The notes: a model not told the origin generated them from the letters alone. A DNA stretch of 64,000 bases from Hysterium pulicare CBS 123377 (GCA_000467715.1 AJFK01000355.1:20277-84276); one strand, 5' to 3'. Positions 21,904 to 38,168 are shown, counted from the stretch's first letter. Translations and numbers: made by a program.

Positions 21904-24900
21904 GATTCTTAGGGAAATGATTAGTATGCCTGGGAGTGACATCTGAAAACTAGCTTTTGTTTCTGTATCTGGGGTCGGGTTTGGGAAGAGAGTTAAAAGG
22001 GGATTAATGGTGGCAGCAGACGTTCCTTTTCTCGTTAATTTGATTAGCGATTAGATAGCTTGCTGAAACAGCTGAATAATAGCCCGATTTCTTTAAAATG
22101 AAGCCCCTCAACCCTCTAAGTGTGGAACAAAACAAAACGTGTCACGTGACGTGCAGCCAGTAGAATTGAAAGATATCAGCTTAATTCTAGACTCCCAAAA
22201 ATTAAAAATATAAAAAAAACGAACCTATCTGAGAATCGATAGGAAGGACAACTCGTGTTAAGAGTTCGTACCATATTGGTGCTACGCAGATAGGGGTAGG
22301 GGCGTAAGAAATGGAGAGACGTACCTTGAGAGCCCGAAGGCTGAGGAAATCGCAAAATAATATTAATTATATAGGTGTTATTTTTAAGCGAGCTGCGCGA
22401 GTTCGAGTCCGGATATTTGCATTTATTTTGACCGTGGACATAGTGGAAACAACTCAGAAAATCCCTGAGGGGATTCTGAGGAGCTCAAACCTTTTTACAA
22501 TGGCAAGTGCAATATAAAAAGTCTACAGTTAGGAAAATGAAGCCCCTTTGAGGTCTTGGCGGCCTGTTTGTGTGTGATGGTGTTCGTGGTGATATGCCCC
22601 AGCCAGCCAACGACTTGGCGTCAACTGCTTCCACACACCACAATCCTGAGATGCCGCAGGAGCATGCACTCATATTTGCTCCCTTCTTTTTTACTCGAGT
22701 TGTCGGGCCTTTACTACTTGTCCTAGAGGCTTTGAGGTTGGAATGGGCTGAGGAGGTCTGCCCGCAGCCGTTCGCACACAGCAAGTACAGCAAGCACCCT
22801 CTCCGACGCCAGGTCAACCCCACGACAAGGGAACAGCAGATAGTTCCACCCTTTCAACAATAATGCTCGAAACCTCTGCGGTTGCATCGGGTGCGACAAC
22901 ACCTAGTGGATCTCTACGGTATCCTATTTCGGAGGAAGGTGGCGCCGCTCTAATGCGGAGCTTGGGTACCGCCTCGAACACCAGTCTTTATCCGCGCAAC
23001 GATTGAATTTCCTCGAGACAGCATGATGCGGACCTTGCGATTATACAAGCGGAGCAGCGGTACCATGTCTTGGGCATCCACGCCAGAAATGATGAGACTC
23101 TCCGGCGACGTCTTTAATCCACGAGCAACCCGCATTTACTAGCAAGTCTTCTTGAGCAAGTAAATCACTGGAGGCATGACGGCATCAACGATTTAGACCC
23201 GTGTACTGATTGACACTGCCTCAGGAAAGTCGAACTGGCTCGGATTTGAACAGTCCCACCTCAATTGGCTCACCGGATTCGAGTCGGATTCCTTCGAACG
23301 TCCCACGATTCTGAGGTTGGCGCGAGCTGCTCACTGACCCTCTGCATCCAAACTTGTCGCGCATGGTATCGTCATGCCTTGTATAAGTCATGTGGAAAGA
23401 TTCCCAGCTGGCAATCACTTCCAATGTTTGGGTTTCAATACCTCGCCGGGCGGATGGAGATATCGCAATGAAGAAGGACGATTTGGGATATAACCACGAA
23501 GGCCAGGCCATGACACTTGCTCTATGGTGACCTAGAGATCTGTAACGCAAGTTGAAAGGGGGGCTATGCATATGGAGACTGCCATATCAGCGGGGAATGT
23601 CTTGAACAATCCCAAGTGACCATGCAGCTGAGGTTCTCGAAAGACTTTCGCGACTGACTGAAGCGGCTCCAGGAGGTTGTGCCAATGGAACCAACGCATC
23701 GACCAAGCAAACGGCATTGTCTAATCATTTCCTGGGGGAAGTACACTTGTCCGTTTTGCAGGGGCGTCGCTGATGCTTTCCCGGGGCATGGAGGCCTGCG
23801 TAAACCATAACACCGGCAGAGCACTATGCGTGCTATCTTGATATATGATAACTGACGTTGGAAAATAAGACTTTAGGAAATATCATGAGAGAAAATCGAG
23901 AAAGCTTTGGGATTCAAGAAAGAGCAAGGGAAATACGGCAAGCCCTAACATATGTATAAAGAGAGCTTGGAACTAGGAAAGCATATCGAGATTGACAGGA
24001 GACATGACAGAGAAAAAGACCGCACGGCTAAGAAAAGGACTGGTACGAGGAGATGCGACGCAGCATGATGGGAAATCGAATTGATTGATTGGCATGTTTG
24101 GAAGCAACTTGTCGCCAAAGAGAACGATCAGTACGCTCGGTCCGTTCGTATTGAGTTCCCTGGATCTCGCAGTACTGTAAACATTTGGCGCCCGACATGG
24201 CTGGATAGATGAGACGTACTCCCTTAGCAGCTGGACGACCAATGACATGCAGTATGCTCGAGGCAGCACTTCAATGAAGAGAAGGAAAAGAGGGAAGATT
24301 GCTGCCAAAGTACGGATGAGTCGGCGTACTGCTTTCCGGAGCAAGATCTCGGAGAACGCCATACCGCAAGTGCACCAGTCCGGAATGGTGAACCAGAATA
24401 TCGCTCCTGAATGCTGATAGGGCTCGCAGAAGATGGATCAGCGCCCTTGGCATTTCAATATTATTGGAATTGCGGGACATCCCATGATGTGTCGTTGCTC
24501 GTTCGGTACGGATGCCTATGCCATGAGCACCGAAGTGTGCAGCAAGAGCACGTGAATGAACCTCCAGAAGGCACGATGTTCGTATACGCAGCGAAGACGG
24601 TGAGTTGCATACCATGATGGACAAATCTTCGTATCATGATCGACACACAAGCTGTTCCGAAATGTCGCCTCCTCCAAAACAGCCACCCAAAGTTTTTCAA
24701 GTTTGCAAGAACTCGTGGATAGGCGATAGCTTGGAGATTGAGATGAGTTAATCCTTAGGCTATGAAGGGCCTCAGCTCTCCAAACTCGCCCTGTCTACCA
24801 AGGGGTATTGTGTATGATTATGGACCCCGGGAACACGCGCGGCGCGCCCTGCAGCTTAGCCACCTCCGCTGATTTGCTTTGGAAAGGAGTTTGATGAAAA

Positions 24901-26941
24901 CCTCTTTCCCACATCAAACATAGCATGCTGCTGGTATCGTCCGAGATTGTTCGTGGGTTATTGGCTCCGACCGGTCGTTGTCATCAGAAGGCGGCCAAGC
25001 CAGAGTGACGTGTGATTGGGCCTCATCCTCACAGGCTATATCATTGTTGCTTCGAGGTCTTCGATCGTAATGCATCGCATCGGGGTCGTAAGGAGGTGTA
25101 GAAGGGAATGCAGGCGGTCGTGTTGTTGGTCGAAGCCGATCGCGCAGAGGAGAGCTTCTCGGCCTGGCAGAGCAACGTGCAACCCAGTGCGGGCATCGCA
25201 ACAGCCTCCTTCTCGATGCAGATTTGCAGAAGATCAGGCAAGTATGCAGCACATCTAACAGTCTTCCTCGCTCTGGCACTCGACGTTGGGAGAGAGGAGG
25301 AGAGAAGATTGCAACGAGGAGGGTTTTGTCGACATTGTGCGCCCTTCATGGGCTAATGCCTCACACTTGAGCTGGCTGGCTCAGCCCGACGATCTCCCAT
25401 TGTGTACGTCCATTCGAAGGGCCTTCGCGGATGTGTTGTAGGCTTTGTGGATGTCGCTGGCTGAATGTTGAAAACATGGTCGTTACCAGAAGGTATGGTG
25501 TTGAATGGGGGGAGATGGAAGCTGCGACCGAAGCACCGCGCCAAGCCAACGCCCATGTTGAGCCTCAACGCCACTCCATTATTCAGGAGCGTCGACTTCG
25601 GAAGCTCCGAGCGGGCTGAGAGGGCTCGGGAGAAGATTACACAAGCCTCTGAACCAGACTTTGCTCCAGCGGAGTGCCTCCTGAGGTATTTTCACGTGAA
25701 GAGGGTCTTTCAGGAGTCCTCGTTGGAGTGCAAGAACAGAAACCCTTGCTGATCGATTGCATCACTTTGCACATCCTCATTTGCGTGGTGGATTGGGAGA
25801 CAACTACGGAGTACAGGGCAAACAAAGATCCGTTATTGTGCTCTTTGATGAGCTGTCAACAAAGAAGCCACGGAGGAAAGGCGAAAGCGAAAGCGCTTTC
25901 TTTCAAAGCTCCCGTCTCCAAACACCAGAATGTAACATCACTACCCTATGGCACACGATACAAAGTGGCACTGCAACGTGCACAGCCATATCCCATGCGA
26001 CCTGCCTTTGTCGATAGGCTATCGATAGAGCGCATAACATGCCCCTGGCGATGCCAGCATTCAGGAGAGCGCTCAGATGATGGGTCGGGTGGGGCTGTCA
26101 GCGCCGCCAATTGTGGCTGTTGATTCAGGCCAGAGCCGCCGCTAGAGACGCCCCGGTGCTGGACAAGACGCCCGTCATCAGGGACCCTGCAACCCGGATT
26201 GGCGGACGTGCCCGCTGAGCATGGGCGGGCGTTCAGCCAGACGTCACCCTCAAACATGCTAGATGTTTCATGAAACAAAGGAGGGCAAGGAGCGAATCCA
26301 CACACGCCGTAAGCAACTCACCAAATTAAAACAGGAGGCCAGAATGATGACCGGGCTTCCCGTGCTGATCAACTTACGGAAGACATTCTATGGCCCGGAG
26401 ATTGTCATAGGCGGCTTCGTGTAGATGGATTCCTTTATAGAAGTGCATGGCTCCCCGCTGACGTGCGTTTCCAACCTCACGTTCACTTTCTTTATATTTT
26501 TTGTTGGCACTCTTTATCCAACAACACCTCAATGCTTTGTTGAAGTTCAGCCCTCTACTTTCTTTGACGCGGGACGATCCCAACATACTCAGCCTTCTCT
26601 TCTTTGTGCATCTTGAAAGAATAGCTGCATTGTGCATAGCTGGTTGATTCCGAGCATTTCATTCACTGAACTCGTTGCCAAGACCGAATCTGTCGAAACA
26701 CAAGACAAGCTTTGTGCCCGTTGACGACGCACCTTTGACCACTTCTTCACCTCTGCGTCGGCGAATCTATATCCCCTGACCCGAGCAACTTTTCTTGCCC
26801 TCGACACAAACGATTCTTCTGTGAAGACTCACCCCTCTCTATCGGCAAGAACACGCTCCTTCGTCTATCCATCCCCCTGAGCTCGCCATCTTTACAGCAA
26901 ACCTCATCTACATCTCATTCCCTTGCCACAAACGACTCTCC
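21904..26941. other. 5-kb stretch without a confident gene
   Basis: Many frames of 60-150 codons, none with a recognised domain. Around 22863-23210 (+) a frame stays open between single stops (LETSAVASGATTPSGSL, then HDADLAIIQAEQRYHVLGI), which could be an old remnant. Minus-strand frames at 23973-24362 (hydrophobic) and 24461-24700 (Cys-rich) are equally unexplained. An A-rich tract lies near 22195-22220. The last 500 bp before 26942 are pyrimidine-rich and look like the CRH promoter and leader. Confidence 0.4.
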
Positions 26942-28363
26942 ATGATGCGTGTCTCTACCCTCGTTTCGCTCTTTGCGGGCCTCTGCGCCGCTCAGACGTT
27001 CACCAGCTGTGACCCAACCAAGAAAACCTGCCCTAACAACCCAGCAATCTCAACTCCGTTTGAGACAGATTTCACTCAAGGAGCTGCTGCCCTGAAGGGA
27101 TGGACGACCACTGCTGGATCTCTGACGTACGGCTCCGATGGCGCCCTGTTTACGATCAACAAACGCGGCGAAGCGCCAACAATCCAGACCAACGGCTATT
27201 TTCAATTCGGCTATGCAGAGGTCAAGGTCAAGGCCGCCACCGGTCAAGGTATCATTTCGTCCATCGTGCTCGAGTCTGACGATCTTGATGAGGTCGATTG
27301 GGAGTTCATCGGCACCACTACGACCAACGTCCAGACCAACTACTTCGGCAAGGGTAACACGACCACCTATGACCGTATGATACCAGCCAATGTCGCTACC
27401 CCACAACAAACCGTCCATACCTATGCTCTGAACTGGACCGCCGAGTCGCTCGTCTGGCTCATCGATGGCGTTCCTCAGCGCACCCTTCACTATGCCGATG
27501 CTGTTGGCGGCAAGAACTATCCTCAGACCCCCATGAATCTCCGCATTGGTATCTGGGCCGGCGGTGACCAGGACAACTCCCCTGGAACCATCGAATGGGC
27601 TGGTGGCAAGACAGATTATTCGAAGTGTCCATTCACAATGTCCGTTCAGTCTGTTAAGATCATCAACTACTCCCCGGGAACAGAGTACCAATGGACAGAC
27701 ATGAGTGGTTCTTACCAGAGTATCAAGGTCATCGGGGCTGGAAACGCAGCCGGTAACGCCAACAATACCCTCATTGCTACGGCTACTGGCGCCGCCTCTG
27801 CAACAGGAGCTGCTTCTGCAGGCCTCGGAAGCCTCATCAACGTGCCAACCGCATCTACTCAGATACCATCCGGTGGTTTTGCCACTGCATCCGGTATCTA
27901 TGCCACCGCATCGGGCCCTTACGCCAACGGCACAATCCCATCGGTCCCCCAAACCACAACAGGAGGCGCAGAAACCCCCTGTGGGTGCGGCGTGGCTACG
28001 GTAACTGTAACAGCTGGAGAAGGCGGCGCCCCTTCGTCGCTATCCACCATCGTCGTCCCAGTACCACCACCGAGCTCTGCGCCGGCATCTATTCCTGCAG
28101 CAACTCCTCCAGTCCCATCCGGCACAATCACAGATGGCAGCGTCTCCATCTCAGTGGTAGTCTCTGCCCCTTTGCCAATCTCCACCGAAACAGGAGGTCT
28201 GCTAACGGAAACCGCGCCTGCGCCCTCGGTTCCCGCAGTCGGTAGCAACGCCACGGCTACCCTGAGCACTGGCATTCCACAGTTCACGGGTGCGGCAAGC
28301 CGTGGCGGTGTTCCTGTCCTGTTGCTTGGCGCTGTTGCTGGTCTTGTTGCTGCGGGGTTATAA
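26942..28363 (+). CDS. CRH-type GPI-anchored cell-wall transglycosylase (GH16)
   Basis: Single-exon gene, 473 residues. An N-terminal signal peptide (about 1-18) is followed by a short cysteine-bearing segment and a GH16 domain. The catalytic motif DEVDWE at 116-121 has both glutamates (E117, E121) and the aspartate between them. This is the arrangement of the Crh1/Crh2/Utr2 family, which links chitin to beta-glucan in the fungal wall. Residues about 265-450 form a Ser/Thr/Ala/Pro-rich, likely O-glycosylated stalk. The C-terminus ends in a hydrophobic stretch (VPVLLLGAVAGLVAAGL) preceded by small residues, as for a GPI-anchor signal. The start with MMRV may be either of two adjacent ATGs. Which CRH paralog this is cannot be told by eye. 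Confidence 0.93.
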   Translation: MMRVSTLVSLFAGLCAAQTFTSCDPTKKTCPNNPAISTPFETDFTQGAAALKGWTTTAGSLTYGSDGALFTINKRGEAPTIQTNGYFQFGYAEVKVKAATGQGIISSIVLESDDLDEVDWEFIGTTTTNVQTNYFGKGNTTTYDRMIPANVATPQQTVHTYALNWTAESLVWLIDGVPQRTLHYADAVGGKNYPQTPMNLRIGIWAGGDQDNSPGTIEWAGGKTDYSKCPFTMSVQSVKIINYSPGTEYQWTDMSGSYQSIKVIGAGNAAGNANNTLIATATGAASATGAASAGLGSLINVPTASTQIPSGGFATASGIYATASGPYANGTIPSVPQTTTGGAETPCGCGVATVTVTAGEGGAPSSLSTIVVPVPPPSSAPASIPAATPPVPSGTITDGSVSISVVVSAPLPISTETGGLLTETAPAPSVPAVGSNATATLSTGIPQFTGAASRGGVPVLLLGAVAGLVAAGL

Positions 28364-29007
28364 ACTATTGGCATATTGATTGGTGGATCAGCTGAATAGA
28401 GGGTGGTTTACTTCAAATTTGTATACTTAGTCTACTTTTGGGTGGTAATGAAAATGATTCACAATAAATAGCGCCAAGAAGCGCATGAATAGCTTAAATA
28501 GCTATCTATACATAGAGACCAAAAAAAAAAATTCAAGTTCAAAGTAATAGTATCTGCCGATATTGTGAAACGTATACATGGTTAGGTGCTCAAGGCAAAC
28601 AGAATTGGGTTAGGCTGTGGGAAACGGACACAAGTGCTCCCGCTACCTTGAGAGCTTGTGGAGATTAAGGCTATATAAACTTCTGGGTTTAGATAGATAG
28701 GAAATGAGGTTTTGAAAATATAAATATAAGAAAATGGTTCGCTTTGAAAATGCTGAGATGAGGGGTGAATGTTTCCCGGAACAGAGTTGTTCCGCTCCGA
28801 GACCTCTTAGCGCCTGGCGGACGCGACCCGCGTCAGATCGCGATTCACCTTCGAAGACTCGAAGACTCGAGAGACTATTCACCAACTCAAGCATGCTCCG
28901 ATGAATCCCATCCCACATCCTTGATAAGGGCTGAACAGCGACATCGTTGCTTGATTTTATACCCACTACATCCACCACCATAACCACCTGCTCTAGCCAC
29001 AACTAAC
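28364..29007. other. CRH-SMC3 intergenic region
   Basis: AT-rich 3' flank of the CRH gene including an A10 run near 28525, then the SMC3 promoter. No gene is supported. Confidence 0.5.
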
Positions 29008-32877
<3,870 letters not shown>

Positions 32878-33808
32878 TTTAGTGGAATGGTGGGTATTGA
32901 TACGATAAGGATGAGGTTGCTTTCTTATGTGAATTATTTCGATTTTGAATGATGCGGGATTTCACGGTATGAGCAATGGGTGGCTGCGGTTTTCATTACT
33001 TTCTATCTCATGTCGTTGCTTCATGGATAGGGAGCGTTTCAGCTTCATGGCTCTGTTGCAGGATAACGGGATGATGGGCTTGTACGGGTATACCAAGGGC
33101 GTTTTAGGGAGGCAGTAAATGTTCACAAATGATTATTCCGTTGAACTTCCTTCTTCTTTTCATCCTTCAACATCTATTGAGTATTGAAATGGTATGTTTT
33201 CCCACACCTGGACCCCTTACTCAAGCTAGGCTGATAGATGAGACGGAGCCAGTTTAAGTATCGTAGTTCATTATACTCCGGCTTCCTTTTCCACTATACT
33301 CAATATGAGAAGGCTATACCGACAGCAACTTGGAGGTGTAGATACTCTTCTAGCATTATGCTGAGCTTCAACCGCTACAGACGCCCTGCAAGGAGTGTTG
33401 GTGCGGGGTTATTGCCAGCCCATAGTAACGAATCCATGCGCCTTGTGTTGTTGCTAAGGTGGAATCATCCCTCTCATTATACCTTTCGGTTGCGTAGCCA
33501 TTGACCATTCGTAAATCTCTGGGTGTCCATTAGGCAACAATTTCATGTTTTCTGTCCGCATTAGACTCCAACCTCAAGGAGTTCTCGCCATTCTTTCCTC
33601 CTTGCCTCTCCACCGAAACTTGTCGTTTCTCCGATCTCTTCCAATGTCCCATATACTGGGCGCCTTGAATATCCCGGAAGTTGCACTCCTCGATTCGTTC
33701 TCTAGTCATTTTGCCCCCAGCATGCAACAAGGCTGAGGCCTTTTCGTTGCCACTTCTCTGACACCCTTCCTGCAAGCACTTCACCTACCTTCCTCGCGAA
33801 TTGTCGGA
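32878..33808. other. intergenic, no gene seen
   Basis: This is the SMC3 3' flank and the presumed upstream region of the broken HET gene. Short open frames show no recognisable features. Confidence 0.5.
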
Positions 33809-35965
33809 ATGTCTCCATTGTCGAAGCCGAACGAGCTATGCTCCGACTGCTCGAAGCTCGACTTCGATAAGCTATTCTTTGGCCCCAGAGGCTGTCCATG
33901 CATAAGAAAACGGCTCGGCACATTCGACACGATGATAACAGAATCGGAGAGCTGTAGCTTCTGCCGCCTGTTATCTTTTGGTATTGATCCTCTTTATATT
34001 GACACGGAGTGGCGCTCAGTACTCTTGGAAGACAAATTAGGATGTTTCCTGAAAGCCCAACGCGCCGACTCCGTGGAAGCGTTGTGCATCAAGGACGATG
34101 GTGATGAGGATACTTCCTCGACCCTGACGACTTCCGCAACGACTTTGGCGATACGATTACGATCTTCCGTTTCAAGTCTGTCACCTCACTTCCATTCCAT
34201 GGTCATAAAACTTGTGTCTGGAAGCCACGATCATACACGAAGAACATTGCTCGATGGGTGGCCAGCAAGCTATCCGAAAATAAATTTTGATTTCCTCCAA
34301 AATTGCATGGCGAACTGCGAGAGAGACCTTGGAGAGGCTGTGGGGACTTTTCGGACGCTTTGATTGATGATTTATATTCATATACACGTTCCTTTCGCGT
34401 TATTGATGTTCGCAATCGGGTGGTATTAAACGTTGACATGAAACACGCCAGATACGCAGCTTTGAGCTATCGATAGGGCCTTTCCCAGGACTCCTATCTA
34501 TCCCGGCAGAAAGAGGGTTCCTACAATAACGACGGTCCAGAATCAGAGTCGTCACTTCCACAAATCCTACCGAGAACGATTGAGGATGCCATATCAACGT
34601 GCTGTTCACTGGGTATTGGCTACCTATGGGTTGACCTATTCTGCATCGACCAGCGCCCTTCAGAAGAGAAGGCGCTTCAGCTCCGTAACGTGGGCTACAC
34701 TTATGGCAATGCTGTGGTTACTCTTATCGCTGTTACTGGCACTGATTCTGAAGCGGGCCTCCCCGGGATAAACGGAAGTCACCAATCCCAAGAAGGGCGT
34801 CCAAATTAAATACGAGAAAAAGTTGCCGGCTTTGATATGATCACGGGGTTGCCACTTCTCCGGGAGCAGGTTTCATATTGCGCGTGGTCTACAAGACGTG
34901 GACTGTCCAGGAAGGCCTACTCTCAAACGGTGCATCATATTCGGTGGAGCGGTCCCCATTTTCGTATGCAACAAAGTTTTCGATGCAGAATCGTTAAGAA
35001 GCTTGCATGTGGAATCAAATGTTGCTCATGCAGCTCCTGTAGATTCTTTGGCTCTATGCGCGACAATTGCTTCCCGTATCGATCCCTCGAATCGGCGACG
35101 GATATTCTTTGACTACGCGAGAATTATCGAGAAATATACCGAGCGGGATCTCTCTCGGGACTCGGACATCTTAGATGCGCTTTCTGGCTGAATGGAACCC
35201 ACCTCGCAGCTCACGAAGACACCCTTTGTCTGGGTTATACCAAGTGAATGGTTTGTTGATGGCTTGTCTTAGTCTGCCGCACACGGGACAACGCGTGAGC
35301 CAGAAAGGTTTCCTCAGTCCCCGAGCTGGTCATGGCTAGATGGCGGCTCTGACTTTGCGAATGGCGATTCGCTCAGTCACTCAAATCTCTCCATCGCAAT
35401 GGGACGACAGAATACGTTAAGAGTTCTCTATCATCATTCAGGACGCTGAAGTTGAAGATGAGTGGCATACCCATTTGCTAAGAATAGCCAAGAAAAGCAT
35501 TCTCCACCACGATATTTGTCCGGAATGTCGTGAAGGAACCAATAGAGAAGGATCACAGTAGGTTTCGGCCTTCGTGGAGCGTGCGATGACTATGATCAGA
35601 AGCGTCTTCGAGTTGAGTCTTATATTGCACACTTCCAAATATCCGAAGTAGAGACAAGAAATCGGCGAAGTCCCTAGAACAGGAGGGAAGAATCTACCTC
35701 TCAACTCCAGACTTCGCTATCCTGACAGAAGATGGGCCAACATCTAGCCACGACTTTCGTTTCCTCTTTCAAATTTCATGAGCCAGGAAAGCTACCAATG
35801 GCCTGTCGACGGCTAAAAGGAGTTTCTCATGCTGAGACGCTGGATGAGACCGACTCTTCCAAGACAGCACCTCAGAAGTCCTGCAATTATGCGGCAGCAC
35901 TGGTTATTCGCCGCCACGGTGTGGCCCATCGCTTCGGTATCGCTGCTATATCTACGAAGGTCTAG
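33809..35965 (+). pseudogene. heavily broken HET-domain gene
   Basis: The typical N-terminus of a HET protein (LCSDCSKLDFDKLFFG, ESCSFCRLL) opens a 184-codon frame. A shift near 34343 leads into DLYSYTRSFRVIDVRNRVVL and ARYAALSYR. The tryptophan of the family's SYxWG motif is replaced by TAG at 34474-34476. The same frame then gives TIEDAISTCCSLGIGYLWVD and LFCIDQ, and it hits TAA at 34807-34809. Between 34890 and 34930 the reading must change frame twice to recover WTVQEGLLSN and RCIIFGGAVPIFVCN. Later pieces (YTERDLSRDSDILDALSG, WLDGGSDFANGDSLSHS, ALVIRRHGVAHRFGIA) show that the C-terminal part was once present. At least five lesions make this a pseudogene. Confidence 0.8.
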
Positions 35966-36269
35966 GATAGGGCGCAGTCACAGCCAACAATTGGGTACCT
36001 CGAGTAAAGCTCTTTGTACGTGGAATCATCAAGGCAGTTCCCGTTGTAGTGACTGCTTGTGACTGCTTGCGACGGTTGGGATGAGTAACGCCCGCCGCTA
36101 CCCTCACCATCTATCTTAACCTACTGAAAGCGGATTCCAACACCGATAAATCCACTTCGGAATATCTCGCTTCAGTCTTTGCTATTCTTCCTGGTCATCG
36201 ACTTCTTCTCCGCTATTTCTCAAGTCTGCCTTCTTATCGCAACTATCTCGTGAAAGCCAATCAACACGC

Positions 36270-36899
36270 ATGAAATCGCTCCGGACCGCGCTCGACATCT
36301 TCTCAGCTGCTGATTTCGACATCAACACGAATGTTCCTCCACCTCTTGAGAGTCAGAAGTGCAGCTACTGTTGGGAGAGTTTTGGGGCAAATCATCCAGA
36401 AAACCCAAACAAGGTTCCTTGTCAGCCAATCGGCCTCCTTCCTTGCAATCATCTCATCGGGAGAGTGTGTTTCGACAAGTAATGTCGCAGCGGCAACGAC
36501 CTTTGCCCAATATGCCGAGTCCACCTATCGAAGAAACCGCTCACTCGATTAAATGAGTACAGTTTTCACAGTATTACGTCGAGGATTTGCGAAACGAAAT
36601 GGTCTAGATTCCATGATACTTCTTGACGGTCGTCGGAATTCTTTAGCTTGCCGTGGTCACTTGCAAGACGGAAGGATTACTGCAAGCGAAGCCTGTCTAC
36701 TTTGGGTCGACCACATCCTTCGCATTTCTGTTCTTCTCCCAATGAAGTCTTTCTATGCTATGATAGCCATCATTTTGATCAGGGACTTACGGATCTGTTC
36801 TTGTTGCATACATGGAGTTTTATTCTACTTCTCAATATTGCGGCCTCTTCATTGGTTTTGATCGGTCTTTTCTGCCTCGCGGTTTCCAAGAAGGTTTAG
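36270..36899 (+). pseudogene. dead copy of the RING-membrane family
   Basis: The first member of the tandem family. The start MKSLRTALDIFSAADFDINT is clearly homologous to the next two copies. The RING ligands C31, C34, C51, C59 and H61 are present. A TAA at codon 71 interrupts …CFDK*CRSGNDLCPIC…, where the paralog has Leu/Ser-Leu, and the rest of the finger continues in the same frame. Further on, HLQDGRITASEACLLWVDH lies in another frame and the C-terminal LNIAASSLVLIGLFCLAVSKKV in a third. It carries one nonsense and at least two frameshift lesions. It lies directly downstream of the broken HET gene. Confidence 0.8.
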
Positions 36900-37301
36900 G
36901 GAGAGTGAGAGGTAGAGCTCATTGACCGGAGTCTCTTGTTTTACTCGGTAAACGTATGAACATGAGTCATACTGAACAAATAGTTCTGGATATTTTCCCC
37001 CCTCTCTAAGCTTAGGTCTCATTTTTTGTGAGCGTTTGTCTCGCGTCTCGTCTGCATACGGGAGGTTGCCTCGGGCGGACGAATCAAAGACCCCTTCACC
37101 ATGCTTGTTTCCACAATGCATACATCGGAGAATCACACCGCCAGTCTATCATAAACGTCCCTAATTTCCAATCCAAAGTTTCACAATATCATAACCATAT
37201 CTACCGCTATCTCCCTTCATGGGAAGCCTCCCAACTCTCGGATAACCGGCTCCTCTTGCAGTGTGCACTGCGATTTTTCAACCCTTCAACCAAGCTTCCC
37301 A

Positions 37302-38168
37302 ATGCTATCGCTCCGCGCCGCTCTCGATAGTATCAGGTCCGATGACTTCGTCACAACGACCGATGTATCTCCTCCACAAGATGAATACTGCTTCATCTGC
37401 TGGAGCCCATTCCCAAGTTCGGACGATACGGATCACGAAGCCACTTGCGAAGCTATCGGCTTTCTACCATGCAAGCACCTCATCGGGAACCAATGTTTCA
37501 AACGCCTCTGCGAAGATGGAAACAAAACTTGCCCAGTATGCAAGGTTTGTTTGACAAAGAAGGATCGAGCTCGTCCCAGCACATTGAGCTTTCTTGGTAT
37601 TATGACGAGGATCTGTGATTCGCGTTGGTTCGCTATATTCGACACATTGTACAACGTCACTCCCTCCGAAGAAGACACATATCCACTTCTCGTCGAGCGT
37701 CACCGGAAGAGGATGCAGGACGGAACCATTACAGCGGGCCAAGCATTGTCGGTCTGGGTCAACCACGTTTGTTCGGCCTGCCTGTTCTTGCTCCTATTCT
37801 GTGGATACCCCGTTCTCCTCTACCGCACCTTCTCCCATCTCTGTTCTCTCGCTTGGTACAAATTGTACGACTTATTGAACCCAAGCCCGAGAAACTACCA
37901 GGAAACCTATATTTTTGGCATTACATACATCATATTAGCAATCCTAATAAGACTCTATTACGCCATACTTCGTTACGTCAAGACGAGAACCCTAAAAAGA
38001 GTGGCGGGCTTCCTGATCTTAGCATATGTCTTTGATCAGTCCACTGGCTTATACTTCGGGGATCTTTGGGGCTGGTTGTGGTTGGCGAATTTCGCAGCCT
38101 TCCTGGTCGTACTCGCTGGTTTGCTTTGCTACGCTGTTACTAAGAACAAGGTCCAAAGAGCCGAATAA
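37302..38168 (+). CDS. variant-RING multi-TM protein, copy A
   Basis: Single-exon gene, 288 residues. Residues 1-29 carry the family leader (LSLRAALDSIRSDDF). A RING-like finger follows with ligands C30, C33, C57, H59, C65, C70, C77, C80 and an extra conserved C49. Spacing after the CxH is x5-C-x4-C, wider than in a standard RING, and the usual fifth-ligand position is Gly62. A conserved middle segment (LGIMTRICDSRWF, QDGTITAGQALSVWVNH) leads into about four membrane helices (roughly 150-180, 195-225, 230-250, 255-280). The tail is short and basic. A membrane-anchored E3 ubiquitin-ligase-like role is an inference from the finger only. The start was chosen because MLSLRAALD aligns with the ATG of the neighbouring copies. 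Confidence 0.8.
   Translation: MLSLRAALDSIRSDDFVTTTDVSPPQDEYCFICWSPFPSSDDTDHEATCEAIGFLPCKHLIGNQCFKRLCEDGNKTCPVCKVCLTKKDRARPSTLSFLGIMTRICDSRWFAIFDTLYNVTPSEEDTYPLLVERHRKRMQDGTITAGQALSVWVNHVCSACLFLLLFCGYPVLLYRTFSHLCSLAWYKLYDLLNPSPRNYQETYIFGITYIILAILIRLYYAILRYVKTRTLKRVAGFLILAYVFDQSTGLYFGDLWGWLWLANFAAFLVVLAGLLCYAVTKNKVQRAE

Noticed and set aside
22400-22410. tRNA B-box-like AGTTCGAGTCC
   Set aside because: No A-box at the proper distance and no cloverleaf can be drawn. No tRNA was found in the window.
27050-27952. 300-codon antisense frame inside the CRH gene
   Set aside because: It is a shadow of the GC-biased coding frame of a well-supported gene.
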